Translations under genes and position numbers: made by a program
Shown: positions 11,901 to 23,639 of the stretch, one piece after another
Position numbering within the stretch: the stretch's first letter is position 1
How the letters are laid out: every line of letters begins with the position of its first letter
From: Rhinolophus ferrumequinum
Lineage: Eukaryota; Chordata; Mammalia; Chiroptera; Rhinolophidae
Reading direction: 5' to 3'
Length of the DNA: 64,000 bases
Assembly: GCF_004115265.2 (NCBI RefSeq)
Contig: NW_022680356.1
Location: 1,743,001 to 1,807,000 of the forward strand
Notes under the pieces: generated by a model
What the model was told of the DNA's origin: nothing
The model's database searches: none
What the model saw: only the letters and a program-made list of their open reading frames with translations

Positions 11901-14900
11901 GCAATGGCAGGCGGCTCAGGTACAGGAAGGCAGGAGCCGGGCTCAAACAGAATGGGCTGTACCCAGTGACCCCCTCACAGGGGCGCTATCATCACGGGGA
12001 GCCCTGGAATCGCAGCTGCACCAGGAGGGGCTGGTGGCCAGCTCAGGGGACTGGAAGTCTCAACAAAGTCGAGGAAGCTTTGCGTGGAGGGCTGGTCACA
12101 GTCACCAACCTCCTCTACTTCCTATCCTTGGTCAGCTGACTTCTCAGCACCTTCGGCACAGCTGAGCCCCACGCGCACAGCCCTGTGTGTGGCCTCTCCC
12201 TCTGTGGCTCCCTCCTCCCCTGGCTTTAACCATCGTCCATGTGCCAACTTTCCAAACGTACATCCCTGGCCCCAACCTCTTTGCTAAGCTCCAGACTCAC
12301 ATAAGCATCTGCCTCCTGTCTCCACCAGCAGGTCAGGCGTCTGAAATTACGGATCCAGAACATTCTCTGTGGGTCTAACTCACTGTTCCCAAACCTGCCC
12401 CCTTGGTTCCTACCACCAGATGCTCAGCCACCAACAGGCTCTCCTGTGAGTTTTCCCTTTTCCCTCACGGCTCCACCCCACCCCCAGTCCATCAGTGACT
12501 GGTTTCTCAATCCATTTTGCAGCCTCTACTGTCACCCTGCACCCAAGCCATCAGCACGTCTCACCTGGATTAACAAAACAGCCTCCCATTTGGTCTTCTG
12601 TTCTCTACTCTTGATCCCAACTCATCTTGTTGTCATTCCCTGCTTACAACCTTTCCATGGGCTGTCACTGCGCCCAGAAATCAAACCCAAGCTTCCCGTA
12701 CAGGTCCCTCGACCTCTCATCTCATCTCCATCAGCTCTCCCTCGCTGGCCAGCTTCCCGCCACATCAGCCTCGTGAGCAAAGCCAGCTCCTTCCTGTGGC
12801 CACAGCTCACACAATGCCCTCTCGTAGGACTGCTCCCTCCACCCACTGCTCCCACCCACGGCTGGCTCCTTTCCCCCTCTCGTGCCTGGTCTAGAACTCT
12901 CTTCCTCCCCTCCAGTATTCTCAGCCCCAGCGCTTGTCCTTGCAGCCATGTGTATTTCTGTTTGCTCTGACCTATGCACCGCTTCGGTCCCCCTGGAACA
13001 GCACCTGCGTCTAAGAGGAGCTCAGACGGCGCAAAGGAACGCGGGAGGGAGCGTGGGGGCCCGTAAGAACCAGCCACCTCTGCCTCGCTCCCTCTCCACA
13101 GGAACCTAACCTGGGGAGAGGTGGAAGGATGATGGGGTACTAGAGTTTGGGCCACAACTAGAGGTGCCTGGACTTACCCGCAAATTCCCACCCCCAGGAC
13201 AGACAGATAGCACCCAGGCCAGCAGTGGTGAGAACCTGGGCTGGAAGCTGGGGGCTGGCTCAGACCAAAGCCCAATCCCGTACCCTCTGGTCCCCACCAA
13301 GGAGCCTGCCATCCTCAAAAGGTCTCAGGGTCCAGATCAGGGGGCCTTCCGGCCCTCTGAGAAACACACCATCCAGCTCCCCGTGGAGGGAGTCTAGTCC
13401 TTCCCACTCTCCGAAAGGGCACAGGCCCCAGCCTAGACACAAGTGTCCCTCAGCAGTTACCTGAGCAGGAAAGGGCGGGGTGGAGCCTGCATGTGACCCA
13501 GGAGGCGCTGCACCTCTTCCTTCACACGGCTGGGCACCTGGCCTTCCCCAGCCCCTGCTGGGGCCCACCCTGAGATGACCTTCTGCACCCTACAGTGTGG
13601 GGGCAGTGGTGTCAGGCTGAGCAGGTCTAAGGTCCCCCAGGCCACTGCCCTCAGCCCCGCAGCCTCCCCAAGGCACAGCTTCCAGGCTTCACCCTTCATC
13701 TTTAAGGTAGGGCCCCAGGCAAAGCTAACACTCTAGAAGCCCTCTCAACCACCCCTGCCTAGAGCCTCTGTCACCCCTCAAGGGTCCCAGAAGTGCCAAC
13801 CTGACCCCATTCCCTGCTTCCTCACCTAGTGCTTTCCATGACCTTCTGTGGGGTATCCCAGCAGGGGGGTATGTGCCGCTCCAGGGACCACAAGAAGTAG
13901 CAGAGCCTCCGAACCAGCCAGCCCCGAAACCTGAGCACAGCCCCAGAGCAGGGGCAAGAGCCTTCAGAAGGCCCACCCCCAGTAGGTGCCCACAGAGAGT
14001 AGGCCATCAGGCAGGGCTCACACCCCAGTCCATGGCCCGGGAACTCCTGAGCTTGGGAAGCAGCTGCCTGTCTGGGCCCCATTCCCACCCCCTCCTCACT
14101 GGGCAGGGTACAGGTTCGGGGCCTGGCACACAGTGGGCATCCCATAAATGCTCACAGGAAGAACCTCAGGAGCGCTCCAAGCCTGCCTCTCCCGCCTGTG
14201 GGTATGGAGCAGAGGGCAGGGGTCCTTCTTTCCCATGGGAGGAAGAAAATGACACCACCAAGCAGGGCCCTACCCGCCCCCTCCTCTGGCTACCTGGTGT
14301 TCTCCTCCTTCACCAGGATCACATTGCAGAAGCCCAGATCCATTATGCTTCTGTGGAAGAGGGACTCCTGTCCAAGAAGGGACAGGGAAAGCATGTCCTG
14401 CAGGGGCCTTCGCAAACCAGCAAAGAAAAACAGCCGCTGCTCTGTGTCCTGTGGTCTCAGCCTGGCAGACTGTCTTGTCTACCAGGAGACAGGACTGGAG
14501 CACAGCATCTCCCCAAAGATCCTGAGATTCTCAGGAAAAAGGGTTCTGTGGTTAAAACGGAAGGGCTGCATTCTCTGCAGGACCGCCCTTCTGGAGAGTA
14601 GCCTCGGAGACTCTGTGAAGGTCTCATCTACACCAAGGAGCATGGAGCCGGGGTCCCCACCAGGACCTGGCTCCCAGCAGCACCGGCGCATGACATGGAC
14701 GCACAGGAGGTCTTCAAGGCTGTGCTGAGTGCTGGTGACTCTGAACAGCTGGGCTGTGCAGGCCTGGTCAGACCCCAGCCTCCTGCCAGGCCCCTCTGCA
14801 CCTCCCATCCAATTCTCCCAGGGCCGCCAGCCAGCCCCACAGCCTCACTCCCCTAAAGACAAGAGCAGACGCATGGGCAGGGAGGGCTGAGCCTGGAAGC

Positions 14901-15305
14901 TGCTCCCCAGGGCCATGGCTCCCACAGCCAAGCTGCCCCAAGCTCCCCAGGGTGGGGCCCAGCTCTACATCACTCACCCAACTCTTGGGGGTACAGGTCT
15001 GGCAGCAGCGACCCACAAAGGGGCGATATTTTCCCAGGAATGGGGTGACAGCCTCCAGCTTCATCCCCAAGCCTGAGGACCACAGACTGGTCTGGAAAGG
15101 GAGCACAGGGAGAGATGAGAAGACTCGAAGTCCTTAGCAGAAGCAGAGAGGGAGGGCGGACTCCAGGAGTGAGGGGCACCGGAGGAGAGTTGGGAGGCAG
15201 GGGGTGGCGGGGGTGTTCTGGGGATGGGAGGGGCCACGTTACCTCCCGGCCATTCCGGCTGCTCCTCTGCTGAGTTTGGAGTCTGGCTCCCAAGATGGTG
15301 TCCAT
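5910..15305 (-). CDS. GPAT2: Glycerol-3-phosphate acyltransferase 2, mitochondrial
   Basis: Twenty-one coding exons, high to low: 15305-15243, 15091-14978, 14367-14294, 13930-13826, 13589-13461, 11320-11221, 10883-10750, 10437-10338, 10231-10019, 9697-9581, 9417-9335, 9095-8977, 8479-8409, 8282-8024, 7941-7793, 7683-7606, 7160-7029, 6959-6839, 6699-6634, 6418-6363, 6026-5910. They total 2400 nt: 799 residues plus TAG (human about 800). All junctions are GT-AG and in phase. The start MDTILGAR aligns with human MATMLEGR. PlsB-like acyltransferase motifs: HKSLLD gives His205 and Asp210 (catalytic HX4D); LRKLGVLFLPPE is a degenerate motif II; FLEEPPG (288-294) replaces the usual FLEGTRS; LVPVAVTYD (325-333) is motif IV. 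Hydrophobic stretches near 163-181 and 456-470 could anchor it in the outer mitochondrial membrane. SDSDSDEF near 666-673 is an acidic serine patch. In other mammals GPAT2 is testis-rich, has weak or atypical acyltransferase activity, and binds MILI to support piRNA formation. Confidence 0.96.
6736..6853 (-). repeat. 59-bp tandem duplication copying the GPAT2 intron 18 splice donor
   Basis: Two head-to-tail units, 6736-6794 and 6795-6853, differ at almost no positions. Each contains GACACAG|gtgagg on the minus strand. The inner donor (exon end 6839) restores the known protein. The outer donor (exon end 6780) would add 59 nt, which is not a multiple of three. The near identity implies a recent duplication. 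Confidence 0.9.
8283..8408 (-). repeat. GPAT2 intron 13 with GC-rich minisatellite
   Basis: This 126-bp intron consists mostly (8306-8400) of imperfect copies of a roughly 22-bp unit of the type ccacaccccggccccgccctgg, plus shorter partial units. The transcribed strand is strongly G-rich, with many GGGG runs. The intron has proper GT and AG ends. It is a multiple of three long and holds no stop in the host frame. Confidence 0.85.
9755..9860 (-). repeat. MIR SINE relic in GPAT2 intron 9
   Basis: The stretch reads like the antisense MIR core: 'catgacctctccaagcttg', then 'tctcatccatgaaatggg'. It is a diverged, mammal-wide relic within the intron between exons 9 and 10. Confidence 0.6.
12440..12990. 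repeat. L2 LINE relic
   Basis: Long pyrimidine-rich text has L2-type phrases: 'cattccctgcttacaacct', 'tccatgggctgtcactgc', 'cacaatgcc'. Open frames here come from low-complexity C/T-rich bases and are not genes. Confidence 0.5.
13067..13328 (+). repeat. 260-bp dispersed duplicate, copy A (GPAT2 intron 5)
   Basis: This block matches 15325-15583 in the same orientation over its whole length. Shared phrases include 'gggccacaacta', 'ctggaagctgggggctggct' and 'cctcaaaaggtctca'. Identity by eye is roughly 80-85%. Copy A lies inside intron 5, 2.26 kb from copy B. I do not recognise it as a known repeat family. Confidence 0.85.
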
Positions 15306-15324
15306 GGGGGCCTATAAGATCTGA

Positions 15325-15583
15325 GAACCGGCCACCTGTGCCTCTCTTCCTCTCACAACAGGAGCCTGACCTGGGGAGAGATGGAGGATAGAGGGGATAC
15401 TGGAGTCTGGGCCACAACTAGGGGTTCCTGGAGTCACTCCCAAATTCCCCATCCCCAGGACAGACAACACCTAAGCTAGCAGTGGTCAAAAACTAGGCTG
15501 GAAGCTGGGGGCTGGCTCAGACCAAAGCCACGCCCCAAACCCACTGGTCCCACCAAGGAGCCAGCTGTCCTCAAAAGGTCTCA
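15325..15583 (+). repeat. 260-bp dispersed duplicate, copy B (just upstream of GPAT2 start exon)
   Basis: This is the partner of 13067-13328. It starts only about 20 bases upstream of the GPAT2 ATG, next to a probable acceptor (ttctcag at 15321-15327 on the minus strand) for the exon that holds the ATG. It therefore covers the 3' end of the 5'-UTR intron, or possibly a proximal promoter. Which copy is the source is unknown. Confidence 0.85.
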
Positions 15584-16800
15584 AGTGGCCATCTGAGGCT
15601 AACATGGAGATTGGCTGTCTTACCGTCAACAGCCACCCTGCCCTCTCCCAGCACAGGCAGGACTATACTGGAGACTCAGAGCCCTTCTGTGCAGAGGGAG
15701 AGAACAAGGCTAGGTTGGCAGGAGGGAGGCAGGAGGCTGCCGAGAGAAACAGGAGCATGGCCAGGAGGCCGCAGGGTCCTGCTCAGCGGCCCTTCTCCTC
15801 TGCACCAGAAGATGGCCCTCTACCGACTCAACCATTGACAGGAATGTGGGCCAGGTACTAGGTGGGGAACAGGTGGGGAGTCAGAACACAGAGAAATGCC
15901 ACACAGGCCTGTCCCCAAGGGACACGCATCTGCTTGGGGACAAGTCAGACTTTTCCATGATCGATCCCCTCTTACACAGCAGTCTCCACAGAAGATCCCA
16001 CTGGGTGTCTCCTTTGCCCCTCTGTCCCACGATATTCCCCTGAACTAACAAAAACATCTATTCCATAAAACAGCACTGAACCCCTCCTGGTCCAGATACT
16101 GGGCCCTAAAAACCCCTCTATCTTAATCTCTCAACCTGTCCCCGATGGGGAGTCTGGTCCAGTATTTACATTACCCTCCCCCACCACACACTGCACATGC
16201 CCATGGAGAAGTGCCTTGTCCTTTCCCACCATCCCACCAAATTCTGCCATGGCTCTAAGTCCATGATGTCTCTGGACTGCCAGCTAGGGTTCTCCTTTCC
16301 TCCTTGGATCCCTCAGCCCAAGCTTGCTGGGCTAGGAGCCTCCTCCAGAGCCCAGGTTTCACTTCCCCACATCACCTTAACTATCCTGAGGGCCAGGGAT
16401 GCAAGTGATTCATCTGTCCGCCCCGCATCCACCCCGCACAGAGGAGGAACCCAGGAAGTGCCAGATGACTGACTGTAACTTCCCCTCCCAGAATCCCTCT
16501 GGGTCGCTCCTCCTCTCCCAATGAGCAGTTCAGAACCATGAGGCCAGTACCAGGATCACGATTCCTGCCGTGCATGAGCTCTGGTAGACTCATCCCAAAG
16601 GCACTTCCTACTTTGCAAATGTTCTCACAGCCCCATGCAGACACTTGGCACAGGGAGCGCCTGCACCAAGACGAGAGCCGAATACAGCTCACAGACGTGC
16701 TTTCTTTGGCAGCACAGTATTCTAAGACTTTATGAATTAACATCAACATTTAATACTAGAGAGCTTGTCATGTAAAAAAGTCAGGGTTTGCAGCTGTTGC
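15584..16800. other. GPAT2 upstream region or 5'-UTR intron
   Basis: No protein-coding exon is seen here. If the CpG region at 16.8-17.65 kb is the promoter, this stretch is the first intron of GPAT2. It is mostly unique sequence of ordinary composition. Confidence 0.4.
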
Positions 16801-17650
16801 TCAGAAACCCCTGAGAGCCGGCATCTGCGGCACCGGCCCGCGGGGCTTTGGCGGGCTGGCCCTTAGCCGGGCGGCAGGCAGGCGCTTCCCCATTGGCCGC
16901 CACGCCAGGCCCACGTGATGCCTGGGCCCCACGCACACCTGAGTGTGCAGCCTTCGATCAAAGGATGACTTCCCAATGCATTTCCCCGGGGCCTGGAACG
17001 TCTGTGTCCCACAAAGAACCACAGGTTTGAACGTCACCTCTTCACCCCTAGGCCCAGGCGGGGGTGGACTCAGAACTCGGCCCCTCACCAGGGGCAAGGC
17101 GCAGGCTCCCTGAGCGCCCTGAGGCTGACGAGAGGGGCATGCTCCGGGGCGGGGCCAAGGGTCCGTCCTGGACACCCTCCGGTCCAGGGTGACAGCAGGC
17201 GAGGCCCCAGGGCAGCGGCATCGCTAGTGACTCCCTACCTGCCTGGCAGGCCCTCAGGGACCTGCTCCCCGACTCGGGCGGGCCCCAAGATGGCCGTACA
17301 GGCGGCTCCTGAAGCCGGAAGGCCCCCTGACGATCCTGGGTCCCGTCTGACCCGGCCTGGCCCAGCAGCGACTCCGCGGGTCTCACCTCACACCGGCGCC
17401 AACTCCCGCCAAAGCCGCAACCCCGCGGGAAACCGAGGGCGCAGGACTGGTGGCTCTGCGAGCCCGTCTGGGAGGCAGCCCTGGGGCCCAATGGGAACAC
17501 GCGCTGGGCCCGAAGCCCCGCCCACAGCGTCCCCTCCACGCACACTGCGTGCTGCGTGGCCACGTGACCTGTGCCCCCAGCAGGCTGCGCGGCCTGGTGC
17601 GTCGCTGAGCCTGTGGCTGTGTGCTGGGCCCTGGTGGCTTTCCCAGGCAG
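16800..17650 (-). promoter_or_regulatory. GPAT2: CpG-rich probable GPAT2 promoter
   Basis: Two dense CpG patches (about 16830-16920 and 17270-17570) lie upstream of GPAT2 on its strand. They carry CACGTG E-boxes at 16912-16917 and 17561-17566, a reversed CCAAT near 16892-16896 and a CCAAT at 17488-17492. The second E-box is extended (GGCCACGTGACC), the form bound by USF and MiT/TFE factors. The position fits an untranslated GPAT2 first exon. Which strand is transcribed, and the start sites, cannot be read from sequence. A divergent non-coding transcript is possible. Confidence 0.55.
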
Positions 17651-17779
17651 GCGTCTGGGTGCCTGGGGACCCTTGATAGGTCTGCGAGACCCGGCATGCC
17701 CGAAGGTGGGACAAGGACTCCAGGTTTTAAAGAAAGAGGTTCCCAGGCTATACACTCCGCCAAGCTGGAGATTAGGCAC

Positions 17780-20040
17780 GAGCGAAATTCTGAGTTGGGG
17801 ACCCCTAGAAAAGATAAAGGATCACCAGAATCCAGTTTGGGGCCATGAAAAACAAGTCAAGCCTCCCAGTGTCATTTCCTTTGTTGATTAGAACTCCAGA
17901 CCACAGTCAGGGACGTGCTGCAGTCAAACATGCCTGGGTTTCAGCTGGCCCTATGACCAGTGTGTTTCTTTATTCATGTGGTTATTTGGTTAATACCTGG
18001 CTCCTGTCTCGTGCGTCGTTTGACTTTCCAACACCCAACGGGACCAGCAAGTAGTAGGCAAGCCATACAGACTATATGAAGGAGAGAAGGACGGTGCTTG
18101 GTTGGTGCACAGACTCCATGTAATGAGCCCACTTGAAGTGCCAGAGAATTCTACCGTTTCAAACCACTGTGACACTGCATGAGCAAAGCCACATCAGAGG
18201 CTGAGTCGGCCTGAGAGCAGGAGGCTGGTTTACTTCCTTCCCTCCTCTCTGACTGACCACCCTTGATGTGACTACCCCCACCCTTCTCCTTTAGAGTGTA
18301 GCCATCTCTCCCTTTTTTGGGCCACTTCATGTCTATCTACCCAGGCCCAATGCCCGTGTCCACTCACTTTATCCCAGGTCTGAAATGTCCTTTCTGCATT
18401 TGCAGTATCCATTTTGTCCCCCATCTTCTCTTTGTGTCAGGGTGTACTAGCCACTATTAGACCCTGAGATTTTGAAGCTGGAAAACAAAACAAAACAAAA
18501 ACACCTAAATGTTGACCTTGTAAGTTGCCTCCTGAGTACAGACTTGAATTTACCTGACACCCCTTTGTTCTGGGAACACCATCTGTACAGGCAGTTGTAT
18601 TTCAGTTGTCAGTAGGTCCCCACTCTCCTTTTTAGGGAGATTTTTTTGTGAAGTAGTCCCAAGACAGATGCTTCAGACAGGAAAGCTGGATGCATTGTGA
18701 CGGCAGAGGCCAGGTCTGTCCTCCAGCAGTTCTGTCCTCAGTCATGTTCTTTGGAGGAGACGTGTTTTGTTTTGGTTGTCTGCTGCAAAATAGATATTTC
18801 AAAAGAAGCATCACCTCTCAGACCTGGATCTTAGCGGGGTACCAAGGATTCAGTGTGCTTCTCTTCAGGTCGTGTGCAGAAAATGCGAGGCTGCGATGCA
18901 GCTAGACCTGCAGGCCAGCTGCATACACACTGACTCTGGCTGACCTGACCCTGGGAGAAACAGAAACTCATTTGGGCCTGGCCTCACCCAACCTGGACTG
19001 GACTTCGGGAACACAACCCTGGGCTCCGGCCAGGCCGAATCATCCAGAATGTCCTGACACGTGTAACTGATACGCTGGCCCAGAGGGAGAAAGGCTCTCC
19101 CTGTGGTTGGGGGGCCGATGTCCCCTGAATGCGATGGACCTTCCTGCTGTATGTCAGCTGGAGAAGAGGGCTTGGGCTGGCATTTGGGCACAAGTGCTCT
19201 GGCCCCTCTCCCTGGGGCTCACCAGGGGAGGTGGGGAAAGGGCCCGTTTCTGGAATGTCTCCCCAGGTCCAGGAGCTCAGCACAGTCACCTTTAGAGGTA
19301 ACCACTGGTTGTGCTCTGTGTTATACTTCCCACCCATTAGTTCGTAACCTTTCATAAAGACTTATGAAACATTGCAGCAAACCACACATCTGAGAATGGA
19401 GGATTGGCATCCGGGTCCTGGTGGCAGGAGAGTGGGAAATGGATGCTGGGAACCTGCTCACCACACAGGCCACTTCCCCCGGGACCAAGGTTGGCTGCTC
19501 TGTGGAAGAAACCTGAGCCAAGAGCCTTGGGGTGGGAGTGTCGGGTGGGGAGTGTGAAACCCTTTATGATAATGGGAATTTGGGATTCTGTGAAGGCCAG
19601 AGATAGTGTGAAAAGTTAATGGGCTGACGGCCTGAGGTAGGAAGGTGTTTCACGCTACAGGGCTCTGTCCAACCCAACAACTTGGATGATGTCCCAGAAG
19701 GCAGCTTTAGCTTAACCTTCTAGCAGATGCCATACAACAATAAGGAAGAAAGGGTATTTGCTGACACATTTAGGATTCAAGGAGGTTTTGAGAAGAGAGG
19801 AATTATGACCAAAGACAGCCCCGACCTCGGAGTCTGGTGATACATGAGAGATGACAGTGCAGTAGGCTGGGCAGAGAGCTGGACTTGGTACTGGGCTCTC
19901 TGTCCAATGGGACTCTTCCTTTCCACCGATTCCAACTCAGACTTGAGCCAGAAGATAATGGGTTGGATCGCATACCTAGAAAGTATAGGCATGTTAGCGT
20001 CAGGGTGGTTAGATCTGGTGCTCAAACATTGCGGGGCCTC
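17780..20040. other. Intergenic, no gene seen
   Basis: Ordinary composition, short frames only. 18240-18460 has L2-like pyrimidine-rich text. A short AAAAC run lies near 18485-18505. Nothing else could be assigned. Confidence 0.4.
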
Positions 20041-20420
20041 TGGCTTTGTTAGGTGTCTGCGCTACTTGTCGCTGCTTGGTTTTGTTCTTCCTGAAGGCAT
20101 TCTTCTATGCCAAGATGACTGCCCCCAGCCCAAGGCTCACATCCACCCTCCCTGGCAACCTTAGTAGAAAGAAATGTCTGTCCCCCAACCCCATATGAAA
20201 ACCCCAGGAGACACTCTGATTGGTCCTGCTAGGATCATCTGCCCAGCCTGTGGACCAACCACTGAGTCAAGGGGGTGTGGTGCCATATTGGCTCCACCCA
20301 GGCCACTGCCCCCTTTCCCTAACTGTATGCAGTGAGGGGCACACCGTGATTGATCACCCCAGCAAGAACGGAGTGGGGTGGGGTGGTTTCCTCAGAAAGG
20401 GGTGCTGACTGACAAAAGCA
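20040..20420. repeat. Old dispersed repeat relic, family not named
   Basis: Text such as 'ccaagatgactgcccccagc', 'gacactctgattggtcc' and 'ggaccaaccactgagtcaag' belongs to a mammal-wide repeat I recognise by wording but cannot name. Related pieces appear at 21640-22040 and 22940-23340. Confidence 0.45.
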
Positions 20421-20539
20421 GCATGTCCGCTATGGTGTCCACTGCTGCCTTCCCAACACTAGGGGAAGGGGCACCTGGTCTCTGCTGTGTCCCAGGGCCC
20501 AGCACAGCAGACTCTCGTTGAGTGATGAATGAACTTCCT

Positions 20540-20870
20540 TCCCGGTGGACCTCAGTTCTATTGAATGTAGGTGGGCTACACTAATCGGGTGAGCCCTTTA
20601 AAAAAAGTATGTAGAGGTCAGATATTCTCTCTCCTGCTGACCTTGAAAAAGCAAGTCACTTTGAGTTTACAACCACACGGAGACGAATTCTGCCAACAAT
20701 CTGAGGCAGCCTGGAAGCAGATCTTTCTCCAGCTGAGCTGGTCGATAACTTGATCACAGCCAGAGCCCAGATTCCTGGCCCACAGAAAACAGGAGATAAA
20801 AAAATGGGTGCCATTTTAAACTAAGTCTGTGGCAACTTGTTACCCAGCAGTAGAGAACTAATGCAATCTA
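20540..20870 (-). repeat. Old dispersed repeat relic, antisense
   Basis: On the minus strand the stretch opens 'gcattagttctctactgctg' and 'gtaacaagttgccacaga'. This matches a common mammalian interspersed repeat whose usual opening is 'attagtttcctattgctgctg'. I cannot name the family with certainty. Confidence 0.45.
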
Positions 20871-20889
20871 TCATACAGGCTAAACTTAG

Positions 20890-21440
20890 GGGATAAAGAC
20901 AAGTGTTGGCGTTGTGTGGAGATATGGGGGTGTTGGAGAGGGCACTGCTTGTGGGAGGGTAGAGCAGAGAGGCCGCTGTGGAAGCTTTAGTCAATAGTAC
21001 ACATCCACACCCCTGCAATTACATGGCCAGGTAGAGACGCAAACAAGATTGGCTCAGGGCCACAAGACGCGCATGTCACTATGGTCGCTGCAGAGTTCTT
21101 GGTGGTGGTGTGGGCAGAGGCGGTTGGAGGTAACGTAGGGGTCCATCTCAGGGGGAAGGGAAAGAAAACCAGGAATGACTCATGGCACGGGGAATGCTGT
21201 AGCAGCCAGGAGAGAGAGTAGACGATCACATAGCAACAGGCCTTAAAACAATGCTGAGCTTAAAAAGGAAGAAACAACATGAGAGCCAAAACACTACCAT
21301 TTGTAGAAACAAAAAAAGCACAGAAAGACAATATCCATTTTGCAAGAGCGCATACAACAGAAAAAAGACCCATTCGCATGTTGCCTACGCGGAGGAAGGG
21401 ATGGGAGTGGGATCCAGGACTAAAAGAGAACAAATATAAC
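20890..21440 (+). repeat. L1 LINE 3' relic
   Basis: L1 3'-end wording is visible: 'gacaagtgttggcgttgtgtggaga' in diverged form, then 'agaggccgctgtggaa', then an A-rich end. It is old and non-coding. Confidence 0.45.
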
Positions 21441-21639
21441 GAGGTTAGCCTTATGTAGACCCAAGGCAGAGTGCGGTGCAGAGTTCAAGTCCACTGGGAG
21501 GATCATGGACATGGCGGGGGGCAGGGGAAGCGGAGGTGCAGCTCTGTGCCCTCCTCCAGGAGGAGGGGCTGTGCTGCAGGAGCCAGACGGAGTCTGCCTG
21601 ACAGGGAGTCACACCCTGACACTAGTAATGACTTTCCAC

Positions 21640-22040
21640 TTGAGTGACAGCCCGGCTCAAACTGTGTTTTGTTTGTTTTTTAAACAAAGGGAACTTACTT
21701 ACTCACATGACTGAAAAGTCCAGAGGTAGGTTTCAGGTGTAGGTGGATTCCGGGACTCCAACCATGTCATCAGGATGTCCCCTGATGCCTTTCCTGTCTG
21801 TTTTCTTCTGGGTTGGTTTCATTCTTTGGCAGGCCCCACTGGGGACAGAGATGGGCCCAGCAATGCCAGCTGTGTTCTCTCCAGCTAACAAGCCCAGAGG
21901 TGTGGTGTCCCTTTCTAGAGGTTCCCCAAAGGCCCGAGAGCTGACCCTTTGTGGCCCAGAAAGAGTCACAGGCCCGTGCCTGAACCAAACCCTATGGCTG
22001 ATGGTCACGCCGGTGTCGCAGACCTGCGTGGGATAGTAGG
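21640..22040. repeat. Old dispersed repeat relic (same kind as 20040-20420)
   Basis: 'cacatgactgaaaagtccag', 'ccatgtcatcagga' and 'gttggtttcattctt' are characteristic phrases of the same mammal-wide repeat. Here the first half of the element is retained. Confidence 0.45.
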
Positions 22041-22939
22041 GAATTCTGGCACAGGGCATAGCATGAGCAAATGCTCAGCACCATGAAGCTGGAACAGCAC
22101 AACAGCTGGCTGCCTGGCTCAGGCAGGGCAATCCAGGGGCACCAGGCACCATCTGCGTCCCTGGGCAGGGGATGGTGTGACTGGACCTGCAATTTGCAGT
22201 CTTCACTTGGAAGCTAGTGGTGGGTGGCCTGGTGGAAGCGGGGACCTTCAGGCTCTCTGGCATTTCCTCCAAGAAAGAAAGTGCCGCCCTCTAGGTCCTT
22301 CTCTCTGTAAAGGAGCCCCTTTTCCGGTGAGCAAAGAGGCTAGCTAGTGTGCTCACAGTGTTTCTGACACAAATGTCTGGGGGAGGGCCCTCCAGGGATC
22401 CAGTTCATTGCAAGAGAGAGCTCATGTGGAAGCAAACCTATATAATTATTTGCCAGAAAAGTACTTAACTGGCCTGTATTCATCCTGCACCACACGGGCC
22501 TCAGAGAAAAATGGTCACATGCCCTCAACAATAGCCCATTGAGCCATCCCCAGGACCCGGGGCTTCTGCAGCACATAACCACCAGCCTTTCTGCCCCGGC
22601 CACCCACAGCAGCTGGTGGGCAGCTACTGGCATCGTCTCCAGAGCGCTGGGGGCGATGCTGGGCCAGGCAGGGCCATGGTGGGGCAGCATGCAGTTCTGA
22701 GGGTAGGGAATGGCCTTTCTTCATGGGGCTCCCATAACACCTCACTCCTCCCCCCTGCCTGGGGTTTTCAACACAGTTCTTGACCTCTTTCGGGCTTGGT
22801 GGGCAGCGTGGTTATGTAATGAGCCTCATGAGGCTGAGCTCCAAGTATGCGGGCAAAGTATGTAGTGTTGCTTTTCCCAGAGTGGGCGGCTTGGTTTTGG
22901 TCTGCACCTGCCTTGGGGCAAGAGATGGAGAAGGGGAAA

Positions 22940-23340
22940 CGTGTGGATTAGTTAGACTGCTTTCAGCTGCAAGGAACAGCGGCCCAGCTCAAAGGGCTTA
23001 AAGAACCGGGGAGCTAAGCCTTCTGGACAAAAAAGCCCCGAGGTCCAAGAGCCCAGAGCTGCTTAGCTCAGTGCTGCAGCGACATCAGCAGAGACCCAGG
23101 TTACTTCAACCTTTCCCTGCTGCCCTCCTCAGTGGGCCAGCTCTTTTCTCAGGGCAGCTTCCTTCATGATCACAACGCTGCTGCCACTGTTCCAGGCATC
23201 ACATCCAGACATGACAATGCCCAGCAGAGACCACCTCTTCCAGGAGGTGGTCTTTTTAAGCGTGAGGGAACTTTTCCCAGAATCCCCCAGCAGCTTCTGT
23301 CATATCTCACTGGCCAGAACTGCATCACACACCATTCTTG
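22940..23340. repeat. Old dispersed repeat relic
   Basis: It opens with 'ttagttagactgctttcagc' and 'tgcaaggaacagc', the usual start of the repeat seen in parts at 20040 and 21640. It closes with text like 'catatctcactggccagaactg'. Non-coding. Confidence 0.45.
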
Positions 23341-23639
23341 GTCAGTCTCCAGCAGAGGGCACAGGAAAACCATGACGACTCCAACAGCACAGGATTCTGA
23401 GGCTCCAGCAGATGCCCCGGCAGCACCTGCTGCACCAGCAGCACACACAGGTTCTTCCCACTCAGAGATGGGTGGAGAGCGAGTGGGCGTTCCAGTCCTG
23501 CTTTCCCCACAGGTCACTGTCTGACCCTGGGCAGGTCAGGTCCCCCTGTCAGTCACCCACCTGGCAGGCATTCTCTCTTCACACCCTGATTGGGCTTGGT
23601 GGCAATGTGCCCAGTGGGGGGGTGGACCATGACTGTGTA

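Larger units (their letters stand above)
11322..13460 (-). other. Long GPAT2 intron 5 with MIR, L2 and a duplicated block
   Basis: This is by far the longest GPAT2 intron (about 2.1 kb). It holds a MIR core near 11395-11480 ('gaagaggaaagtgaggctcag'), an L2 relic at about 12440-12990, and one copy of the 260-bp block described separately (13067-13328). I see no missed coding exon: exon 5 and exon 6 join in phase with the residues expected from human GPAT2. Confidence 0.65.

Noticed and set aside
13873-14601. 242-codon plus-strand frame
   Set aside because: It lies antisense to real GPAT2 exons 3 and 4 and their introns; a shadow frame.
17048-17779. 243-codon open frame on the minus strand over the CpG island
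   Set aside because: Composition is driven by GC-rich DNA, there is no recognisable domain, and it overlaps the probable GPAT2 promoter.
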